Assembly: GCA_017470985.1 (NCBI GenBank)
Contig: JAFUXA010000006.1
Location: 36,041-100,040 of the forward strand
Reading direction: 5' to 3'
DNA length: 64,000 nt
From: Lachnospiraceae bacterium
Lineage (GTDB): Bacteria > Bacillota > Clostridia > Lachnospirales > Lachnospiraceae
Shown here: positions 57,304-64,000 of the stretch, in pieces
How positions within the stretch are numbered: position 1 is the first letter of the stretch
Layout: the number at the start of each line of letters is the position of its first letter
The notes under the pieces: model-generated
The model's input: the letters and a program-made list of their open reading frames with translations, nothing else
Database searches by the model: none
What the model was told of the DNA's origin: nothing
Made by a program: the position numbers and the translations under genes

Positions 57304-58896
57304 CTAATTCTTGGCAAATTCTGTGAGAACCAGATTCTCATTTCTATCAGCAACCATGCCCACACTCCAGCTATTAACAAAGAGAAGCAATGGTCTGTCC
57401 TTCAAGTCCTTAACCTTCTTCATATCACTAGTCCCCTGGATTCTATCCAAATCAATCTCCTCAGGATTTCCAATCCAGCGGATATGCTCATAAGGCAGAT
57501 TCTCCATCTTGATCTGCACATTGTATTCATTTTCCAATCTAAATTTCAATACATCAAACTGAAGCACACCTACAACACCTACGATAATCTCTTCCATACC
57601 TGTGTTGTACTCCTGAAAAATCTGGATAGCACCCTCCTGGGCAATCTGATTAATCCCCTTCATAAACTGCTTGCGCTTCATAGTATCTAACTGTATTACT
57701 CTGGCGAAATGTTCAGGAGCAAATGTTGGAATTCCCTCAAACTGGAACTTCTCCTTGGCAGATGTAATTGTATCACCAATAGAGTAAATACCAGGATCAA
57801 ATATACCGATAATGTCACCGGCATAAGCCTCCTCAACCATTTTACGCTCCTCTGCCATCATCTGCTGTGGCTGAGACAATCTCACATTTTTACCACCCTG
57901 CACATGATATACATCCATTCCAGCAGTAAACTTGCCAGAACATATTCTCATAAATGCAATTCTATCTCTGTGAGCCTTGTTCATGTTGGCCTGAATCTTG
58001 AATACAAAGGCTGAGAAATCCTCAGAGAATGGATCAATCTCTCCCTTGTCTGACTTTCTTGGAAGTGGTGATGTAGTCATCTTCAGGAAATGCTGAAGGA
58101 ATGTCTCCACACCGAAGTTTGTAAGAGCAGATCCAAAGAATACCGGAGACAACTCTCCTGCATCCACAAGGGACTGATCAAATTCAGCTCCTGCTCCATC
58201 AAGGAGCTCAAGCTCATCCTGTAAAATGTCATACTTTTCCTGTCCGATTTCATCTATCAAAGCAGGATCATCAATAGAGATATGAGTCTCAGTTCCTTCC
58301 TTGGTCCCCTTCTCTGTATCTGCAAATGTCATTACAAGCTTGGTATTTCTGTCATATACACCCTTGAATTCTTTTCCAGAACCAATTGGCCAGTTAACAG
58401 GACAAGTTGGAATGCCAAGTTCATTTTCAATATCATCTAGAAGCTCGAAGGTATCCAAAGCATCTCTATCCATCTTGTTGATAAATGTAAACACAGGAAT
58501 ATGTCTCATGGCACAGACCTTGAACAGCTTTCTGGTCTGAGCCTCCACACCCTTACTTCCGTCAATTACCATAACTGCAGAATCAGCAGCCATCAAAGTA
58601 CGATATGTATCCTCAGAGAAGTCCTGATGTCCAGGTGTATCCAAAATATTGATGCACATGTTGTCATACTCAAACTGAAGCACAGAAGAAGTAACAGAAA
58701 TACCTCTTTGCTTCTCAATTTCCATCCAGTCAGAAACCGCATGCTTTGCTGTAGCCTTGCCCTTTACAGAACCAGCCTGATTAATCTGTCCTCCATATAA
58801 CAAGAACTTCTCAGTCAAAGTAGTTTTTCCCGCATCAGGATGGGAAATAATGGCAAATGTTCTTCTCTTCTCAATCTCTTTTCTAATGTCAGCCAT
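57304..58896 (-). CDS. prfC: peptide chain release factor 3
   Basis: A 530-residue translational GTPase that recycles RF1/RF2. G1 is SHPDAGKTTLTEKF, G3 is DTPGHQDFSEDT and G4 is NKMD. The ATG follows GGAGGGCCCACA. It begins only 28 bp after the rpsU terminator, with no room for a normal promoter, so it may be expressed by read-through. Confidence 0.96.
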   Translation of the reverse strand: MADIRKEIEKRRTFAIISHPDAGKTTLTEKFLLYGGQINQAGSVKGKATAKHAVSDWMEIEKQRGISVTSSVLQFEYDNMCINILDTPGHQDFSEDTYRTLMAADSAVMVIDGSKGVEAQTRKLFKVCAMRHIPVFTFINKMDRDALDTFELLDDIENELGIPTCPVNWPIGSGKEFKGVYDRNTKLVMTFADTEKGTKEGTETHISIDDPALIDEIGQEKYDILQDELELLDGAGAEFDQSLVDAGELSPVFFGSALTNFGVETFLQHFLKMTTSPLPRKSDKGEIDPFSEDFSAFVFKIQANMNKAHRDRIAFMRICSGKFTAGMDVYHVQGGKNVRLSQPQQMMAEERKMVEEAYAGDIIGIFDPGIYSIGDTITSAKEKFQFEGIPTFAPEHFARVIQLDTMKRKQFMKGINQIAQEGAIQIFQEYNTGMEEIIVGVVGVLQFDVLKFRLENEYNVQIKMENLPYEHIRWIGNPEEIDLDRIQGTSDMKKVKDLKDRPLLLFVNSWSVGMVADRNENLVLTEFAKN

Positions 58897-58924
58897 TGTG
58901 GGCCCTCCATTTTATCTTTTTTCC

Positions 58925-58953
58925 AAAAAAAGAGATACGAACGCTCGTATCTC
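58925..58953 (-). terminator. intrinsic terminator of rpsU
   Basis: GAGATACGA/TCGTATCTC with an ACGC loop and a T-run on the minus strand, directly before prfC. Confidence 0.9.
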
Positions 58954-58984
58954 CTTAAATGTCTAATTAAGTTAGGTCCAACTC

Positions 58985-59161
58985 TTAGTTGTACTTACGC
59001 TTTCTAGCAGCCTCAGACTTCTTCTTGCGCTTTACTGATGGCTTCTCATAGTGCTCTCTCTTTCTGATTTCCTGCTGGATACCAGCCTTAGCACAATTTC
59101 TCTTAAATCTACGTAATGCGCTATCTAAAGACTCGTTTTCTTTTACTATTACGCTTGACAT
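58985..59161 (-). CDS. rpsU: 30S ribosomal protein S21
   Basis: A short gene of 58 codons. The product starts [20 protein letters not shown] and ends in the basic ARKRKYN, an exact fit to bacterial S21. It is needed for initiation on structured mRNAs. The ribosome site AAGGGAGG lies 12 nt upstream and is partly in a hairpin. Own promoter at 59226-59253. Confidence 0.97.
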   Translation of the reverse strand: MSSVIVKENESLDSALRRFKRNCAKAGIQQEIRKREHYEKPSVKRKKKSEAARKRKYN

Positions 59162-59170
59162 CGTCTAACC

Positions 59171-59187
59171 CAACCTCCCTTCGGTTG
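59171..59187 (-). promoter_or_regulatory. hairpin over the rpsU ribosome binding site
   Basis: In minus-strand RNA CAACC pairs with GGUUG around GAAGGGA, placing half of the Shine-Dalgarno in the stem and half in the loop. This could allow translational feedback. Confidence 0.5.
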
Positions 59188-59225
59188 AAACGTTCGCGTT
59201 GATATATTAATCAACACCGCACATT

Positions 59226-59253
59226 ATTATATCATAAATATATTTCTCGTCAA
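59226..59253 (-). promoter_or_regulatory. sigma-A promoter of rpsU
   Basis: TTGACG, 16-nt spacer, TATAAT on the minus strand. The leader also contains a GTTGAT/ATCAAC hairpin. Confidence 0.75.
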
Positions 59254-59293
59254 TATTATTTTGGAAAATACATCTATGAAATTGTCCAAATTA

Positions 59294-61999
59294 CTATTCC
59301 AAAGCATTTTTAACTTTCTTCTTATTCATAATTCGGTCTTCCATATTGGCAAAGGCATGTACTCTTCCCTTGAGGAGAATTCGTCTGCCTTCCTCATTTC
59401 TTGTATATACTAAATTGTATTTTCTCAAATATTTCTTCATACAATTGGCAAATACCGCAGCTGATTCTTTATTCTTGGCAAATATTTCCGGAACAACATA
59501 GAAGTCGTTCTTTCCCCACAGTATCTTCTTGTTTACAAGGAGATATCTCTGGTTATCAATCTCTCCAAAGAATTCAGTAACACATTTTGCAAACAATGCC
59601 TTGTCTCTTCCTGTACCCCCCTTTAAATATGCACCGTGAACTGTAGGTGACTCATCCACAACCTCAACTTTGCAACGTGAATCCTCCAATAAATTTCCTT
59701 CCACCAGTGCTTTCAATATCTGCTCAGAGATTGTCTTCAGTCTCCTATATGGTGAAAATGCCATAAATAATCTCGGAACTGCAAAGAATAATTCTGTAGT
59801 AGCAGCAACAACCAGCATAACTACCAATGCCACATCAGTATCCATACGATAGGTATAATTAGTAAGCATATACAAAAACATTGAGACTATGAATTCCTTG
59901 ACACCCTCCTGAAATACTGCAACAGATACTAATCTATCAGGCACAACTGTCTCCTGAACCACCTCCGGTCTATCATATACAGTCAATGCATTATCCCATC
60001 TTTCCTTCAACAGATGCCTCTCTCTTGACAATTCAAGCATCTCATTATTGATGTCATTTATTTTAGCTCTGGTAAATGGTGGCTTAATAATAGACATACG
60101 GTCGATTCCATTTTCAATAGTATTCATCTCATAATGAAGTCCCAAAAAATGTTCCATTCTGTGTCGCAGCATATCAAAGTCTGCGCTGTAATCTGCCTTT
60201 GGTTTAAATCCACCAATCTGGATAACCTTCTCCTCCGGTTTTATACATACCAGATTCCATATATTACCTGTTTTGTTTGGATCATCCTTGAAAACTCTAA
60301 TAGCTCGGCCTCTCATCTGATTACTCAACATAAATGAACCCACAAAGCTTGCCAGAATCAAGGAATTGATGCAAGGTGAATCCCATCCCTCTCCCAGAAG
60401 GGATTTGGTTCCTATTAAAATATTGATATAACCTTCTCTGAAAATATCAGTTACAACAGAAGTTAAAATATGCTGTTTACCTTTCACTGATACAAGTAAG
60501 TATTCATCCTCCCTTAGCTGTCCAGCTTTGGTAAATGTCACTTCTACATTATCCCCCAGCAGCTGAACCAATCTAGCTTTGGCAGCTGTAGGTATAATTA
60601 CAACAGTACCACATAACACTCCAAGAGCCGGTTTAGTCTCATCATTTGCAAATCTCACTCTCAAGTATTCGAAGAAAGGTAAAACTCCCAGCATCGGTGT
60701 CTTCTCCGACTCATCTGCTCCAAGCTTTTTCATATATTCCTTGCGAATATAATCTGTGAGAATAACCATTCTCAAATCATTTCCCAGAGCATCATATTCA
60801 CTCTCAGCAATTGTCACCACGCTGTCAGCTTTGCCCTTTGAGTTAACCATCAGCTTCTCAATGGCAGTACTATTTGACAAAATAACCTTTCGCCTCTCCA
60901 CAAAGCCATCAGACTTCATATGTTTTACAAGACTCTCAAAATATGTCTCATCACAGGTAAATCTGTCTGTATCATCAAACAATAATTTCTGCAGCAGAAT
61001 TTCCATCCACTTAGGCTCCATGTCCGGCAATGTCTTCACCCCCAGTAGATTCCTAAGTCTGTCAGGGTAATGAAGACCAGCATTTTGCAAATATATCAGC
61101 AGAGATGCCAGATACTTAGGTTCTTCTAACATAGTATCATCGCTCTCTCCACCCTGAATAAAAGTATGAGATAGAATAATTTGTCCAAACTGAGAATCCT
61201 TTAGCAGATTTTCAATCATATCATCTCTTCTATCCTCAAAATCTCTGATGGTCTGAAGCTCCTCCTTTGTAGGATAACTAAAATATACATAGTCCTGATG
61301 AGGACACAGTGAGCCTTCCTTCACCAGCTCAGGAGTTGTTATCTCCTCATCAATCTCTCCACAGATAGACATATATCTATCCCACATGGCAGGAGTAGAA
61401 TCATAAGGTGGTGTAGCAGTCAAAGCTATTGTTGTAATATCACCCATAGCTTTCTTGAACTCCTCAAGGGCCTTCCACCACTCACTTCTCAGATGATGAC
61501 ATTCATCCAGACACAAAACCTCAACGCCAATCTTCCTCAACTGTTTTACGAGATCAAAATTCGTAAAATCAACTGTCTCCTCTGACTCATTATCTTCCAC
61601 AACTTCGTCATCAGTTTCCTCATCAGAGTCCCCCACCTGAAGCTTACCCGCAAACTTGGTCATAGCGCTATGCAGAGCCTGATAAGTTGCAATTGTAATA
61701 ACAGATGGATTCTTTAAATCCTGAGAAATATAATCCTCTGGCTTCAATCCTTCCATGAGAAATGCTTCCACTATTCTCTGCTCCCATTGCTCTCTAATTA
61801 CAATGGATGGCGCAAGTATAAGAGTTGGTTTACCAACCCTGCTAATGAGCTCAATTCCCAATGTAGTCTTACCAGATCCAGGGGCTGCCACAATATGTAT
61901 TTTGCCATCTTCCAGATAGGCATTGGCATTTTCCAGAACACGCTTCTGATAATTTCTCCATGTACCTCTAAATTCTAAAAACTTATTAATTTCTTCCAT
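59294..61999 (-). CDS. superfamily 2 DEAD/DEAH helicase with a C-terminal membrane hairpin
   Basis: A 901-residue protein; the ATG at 61999 is preceded by GGTGGGG. Motif I is APGSGKTTLGIE (about 39-49), II is DECHH (165-169), III is TAT (194-196) and VI is QMRGRAIR (561-568). An acidic insert sits at about 123-145. Near residues 703-748 two hydrophobic stretches (FIVSMFLYMLTNYTY and VALVVMLVVAATTELFFAV) form a likely membrane hairpin. A conserved-looking cytosolic tail (FGEIDNQRYLLVNKKI) follows. Helicases of this layout are unusual and the function is unknown. It starts right after the alaS terminator. Confidence 0.85.
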   Translation of the reverse strand: MEEINKFLEFRGTWRNYQKRVLENANAYLEDGKIHIVAAPGSGKTTLGIELISRVGKPTLILAPSIVIREQWEQRIVEAFLMEGLKPEDYISQDLKNPSVITIATYQALHSAMTKFAGKLQVGDSDEETDDEVVEDNESEETVDFTNFDLVKQLRKIGVEVLCLDECHHLRSEWWKALEEFKKAMGDITTIALTATPPYDSTPAMWDRYMSICGEIDEEITTPELVKEGSLCPHQDYVYFSYPTKEELQTIRDFEDRRDDMIENLLKDSQFGQIILSHTFIQGGESDDTMLEEPKYLASLLIYLQNAGLHYPDRLRNLLGVKTLPDMEPKWMEILLQKLLFDDTDRFTCDETYFESLVKHMKSDGFVERRKVILSNSTAIEKLMVNSKGKADSVVTIAESEYDALGNDLRMVILTDYIRKEYMKKLGADESEKTPMLGVLPFFEYLRVRFANDETKPALGVLCGTVVIIPTAAKARLVQLLGDNVEVTFTKAGQLREDEYLLVSVKGKQHILTSVVTDIFREGYINILIGTKSLLGEGWDSPCINSLILASFVGSFMLSNQMRGRAIRVFKDDPNKTGNIWNLVCIKPEEKVIQIGGFKPKADYSADFDMLRHRMEHFLGLHYEMNTIENGIDRMSIIKPPFTRAKINDINNEMLELSRERHLLKERWDNALTVYDRPEVVQETVVPDRLVSVAVFQEGVKEFIVSMFLYMLTNYTYRMDTDVALVVMLVVAATTELFFAVPRLFMAFSPYRRLKTISEQILKALVEGNLLEDSRCKVEVVDESPTVHGAYLKGGTGRDKALFAKCVTEFFGEIDNQRYLLVNKKILWGKNDFYVVPEIFAKNKESAAVFANCMKKYLRKYNLVYTRNEEGRRILLKGRVHAFANMEDRIMNKKKVKNALE

Positions 62000-62009
62000 T
62001 TTCCCCACC

Positions 62010-62058
62010 AAAAAATGCCTCGGACTAAATGTTTTTCAAACTTAGCCACGAGGCATTT
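62010..62058 (-). terminator. intrinsic terminator of alaS
   Basis: AAATGCCTCG/CGAGGCATTT with an inner CTAA/TTAG stem and a TTTTTT run. The run touches the helicase leader. Confidence 0.88.
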
Positions 62059-62092
62059 GCTTTTATTATATTAATTCCAAGTAAATATTCTA

Positions 62093-64000
62093 TTATAATT
62101 GGCCTTCAAGCACAGTTTTTGCCTCAGACAATGCATCAGCAATACCTGCAGGATTCTTACCGCCAGCCTGTGCCATGTTTGGACGACCGCCGCCGCCGCC
62201 GCCAACCTTTGGCGCAACAGCCTTGATGAGATTTCCAGCATGAGCTCCAGCAGCAATGGCTCCATCTGTAGCCATAACTACCAGATTAACCTTGCCATCA
62301 TTTTCTGATGCAAGTACAATTACGCCCTCACCCAGTTTATCCTTCAATGAATCACCGAGATCACGAAGTCCGTTCATATCTACTCCAGGAACTGCAGTTG
62401 CAAGAAGATTAACGCCCTTAACCTCTACTACAGCTTCCATTGGATCACCCATAGCATCCTTAGCAGCCTTGGCCTTGAGAGATTCATTTTCTGACTGAAG
62501 ACCTTTGATTTCTGCCTGCATATGTGCAATCTTTTCTACAAGCTGTGCCGGTGTAGCCTTAGCAGCCTTTGCCGCTTCATTTAACATATTTTCAATATTA
62601 GCATAGTAAGCCAATACATTTTCACCTGTAAGAGCTTCTATACGGCGTGTTCCTGCAGCGACACCACTCTCTGAGATAATCTTGAAAGCACCGATGTCAG
62701 ATGTGTTCTTCACATGAGTACCACCACAGAATTCCTTTGAGAAATCTCCCATTGATACTACACGAACCTTCTCGCCATATTTCTCACCAAAGAGAGCCAT
62801 AGCTCCGGTTTTTCTAGCCTCATCAACAGTCATAACTTCTGTTACAACAGGAATAGCCTCAGAAATCTTCTCATTTACCATAGCTTCCACCTTGGCAATT
62901 TCCTCAGGAGTCATAGCTTCGAAATGAGAGAAGTCAAAACGTGTTCTATCTGCATCCTGAGATGAACCAGCCTGCTCAACATGTGTTCCAAGAACTTCTC
63001 TAAGAGCCTTCTGAAGCAAGTGAGTTGCTGAATGGTTCTTGCATGTCTTGCTTCTGTTCTTGGCATCAACGCAAAGCTCAACTTCCTCACCTGAGTTAAT
63101 GCATCCTTCTGATACATAACCTACATGAGCATATCTATTTCCAACAACCTTTACAGTATCTTCTACAACAAATGTACCATTTGCAGATTTGATAATACCC
63201 TTATCGCCCTGCTGACCACCCATAGTAGCATAGAAAGGTGTTGCTGCTACAATAACAGAGCCTGTATCGCCCTCAGCAAGTGTATCAACCACCTCTGTGT
63301 TAGATGTGATAAATGCAACTGTATCATTGGCTGTAAGAGAATCATAACCTACAAATTCTGTTGTAAGTGTAGAATCGATTGTATTATATACATCAGCATC
63401 TGCGCCCATGTAATTTGTCTCTTTTCTTGCAGCACGAGCCTTCTGTCTCTGCTCTTCCATAGCTGCTTTAAATCCAGCCTCATCATAGCTGAATCCTTTC
63501 TCCTCGAGAATTTCAGCTGTCAAATCAATTGGGAATCCGTAAGTATCATAGAGTTTGAAAGCATCTACTCCGGATAACTCCTTCTTACCCTCTTTCTCCA
63601 ACTTATCTTCCATTCCGCTGAGGATCTCAAGACCTTTATCAATAGTCTTGGCAAACTGCTCTTCTTCCTTTGTAAGAACCTTTAAGATAAAGTCCTTCTT
63701 CTCTTCCAATTCTGGATAACCATCCTTGGACTCATCAATTACAACCTGTGCAATCTTGGCAAGGAATGTATCTGTAATTCCCAAAATCTTGCCATGACGA
63801 GCAGCACGACGAATGATTCGACGAAGCACATATCCTCTTCCCTCATTAGAAGGCTGAACACCATCTGAAATAAGGAATGTAGATGAACGAATATGATCTG
63901 TAATAAGTCTGATAGATACATCATCCATTGCATCCACCTGATATGTCTTGCCTGAAAGCTCACATACCTTATCACGAATAGCCTTCATTGTATCAATATC
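62093..64000 (-). CDS. alaS: alanyl-tRNA synthetase, 3' part
   Basis: The frame is open to the window edge, so about 250 N-terminal residues, including most of the class II catalytic core, lie outside. Visible are the end of the core (SNEGRGYVLRRIIRRAARHG), the editing domain zinc ligands HSATHLL and CGGTHVKNTSDIG, and the C-terminal DHHA1 domain with VGGGGGGRPNMAQAGG. It charges tRNA-Ala. Confidence 0.96.
   Translation of the reverse strand, partial: DIDTMKAIRDKVCELSGKTYQVDAMDDVSIRLITDHIRSSTFLISDGVQPSNEGRGYVLRRIIRRAARHGKILGITDTFLAKIAQVVIDESKDGYPELEEKKDFILKVLTKEEEQFAKTIDKGLEILSGMEDKLEKEGKKELSGVDAFKLYDTYGFPIDLTAEILEEKGFSYDEAGFKAAMEEQRQKARAARKETNYMGADADVYNTIDSTLTTEFVGYDSLTANDTVAFITSNTEVVDTLAEGDTGSVIVAATPFYATMGGQQGDKGIIKSANGTFVVEDTVKVVGNRYAHVGYVSEGCINSGEEVELCVDAKNRSKTCKNHSATHLLQKALREVLGTHVEQAGSSQDADRTRFDFSHFEAMTPEEIAKVEAMVNEKISEAIPVVTEVMTVDEARKTGAMALFGEKYGEKVRVVSMGDFSKEFCGGTHVKNTSDIGAFKIISESGVAAGTRRIEALTGENVLAYYANIENMLNEAAKAAKATPAQLVEKIAHMQAEIKGLQSENESLKAKAAKDAMGDPMEAVVEVKGVNLLATAVPGVDMNGLRDLGDSLKDKLGEGVIVLASENDGKVNLVVMATDGAIAAGAHAGNLIKAVAPKVGGGGGGRPNMAQAGGKNPAGIADALSEAKTVLEGQL

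Noticed and set aside
63125-63577. Open frame of 150 codons on the plus strand inside alaS
   Set aside because: Antisense shadow with no ribosome site; alaS is clearly the coding strand.

Overview
The window is a stretch of low-GC, gene-dense bacterial chromosome. It most likely comes from an anaerobic member of the Lachnospiraceae (Clostridia), in the Butyrivibrio/Pseudobutyrivibrio/Roseburia neighbourhood. This is an inference from gene content: pyruvate formate-lyase with its activase, a fungal/archaeal-type aspartate-semialdehyde dehydrogenase, AzlCD, the GGGtGRT/NifU-like pair, a DUF5688 gene, Firmicute-type Shine-Dalgarno sites and sigma-A promoters. Nearly all genes are on the minus strand. 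Only the AP2-like gene, pdxR, tRNA-Thr with its DUF5688 gene, and the DAHP synthase gene are on the plus strand. I found no prophage, IS transposase, CRISPR array or rRNA gene.

Layout. 1-9.2 kb: a YfhO-type membrane protein, threonine synthase, a divergent orphan protein with AP2-like modules, then branched-chain amino-acid genes transcribed ilvN-ilvC, a terminator, leuC-leuD. 9.2-13.8 kb: formate/fermentation block with pflB, a 630-bp repeat-rich gap, then pflA, an Sfp-type phosphopantetheinyl transferase and a previously unlisted 49-residue membrane protein packed stop-to-start. 13.8-20.4 kb: transport and sugar genes (YoaK/DUF1275, a GH2 glycosidase, a divergent PAP2 protein, AzlCD, a sodium:neurotransmitter-type symporter, an HD hydrolase). 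20.4-24.1 kb: pyridoxal phosphate synthase pdxST, facing its MocR-type regulator pdxR across overlapping promoters, and an AlkD-like glycosylase. 24.2-31.3 kb: the conserved but uncharacterised GGGtGRT/NifU-like pair, a left-handed beta-helix acyltransferase-like protein, topoisomerase III and a degenerate AAA/DUF234 protein. 31.5-36.6 kb: asd, argH, queH, a small membrane protein, and tRNA-Thr with the DUF5688 gene. 36.6-45.7 kb: the classic Firmicute cluster asp23 / nusB-xseA-xseB-ispA-dxs-tlyA-nadK-argR-recN. 45.7-51.8 kb: rluF-like, ligA-metA, an SH3-domain surface protein, tRNA-Arg and aroD. 51.8-64 kb: DAHP synthase, a NUDIX hydrolase, RNase Y, recA-recX under two SOS boxes, prfC, rpsU, a membrane-anchored SF2 helicase and the 3' part of alaS.

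How the genes fit together. Most genes are housekeeping: amino-acid synthesis (Thr, Leu/Ile/Val, Arg, Met, aromatic), isoprenoid precursor synthesis (dxs, ispA), cofactors (PLP, NAD(P)), DNA repair (recA, recX, recN, ligA, xseAB) and translation. The unusual material lies between or at the edges of these blocks. It includes two 143-bp inverted-terminus repeats and a cruciform between pflA and pflB, several small or degenerate proteins, palindromes at promoters, and intrinsic terminators between co-directional genes that leave no room for a second promoter. The last point suggests that read-through sets downstream expression.
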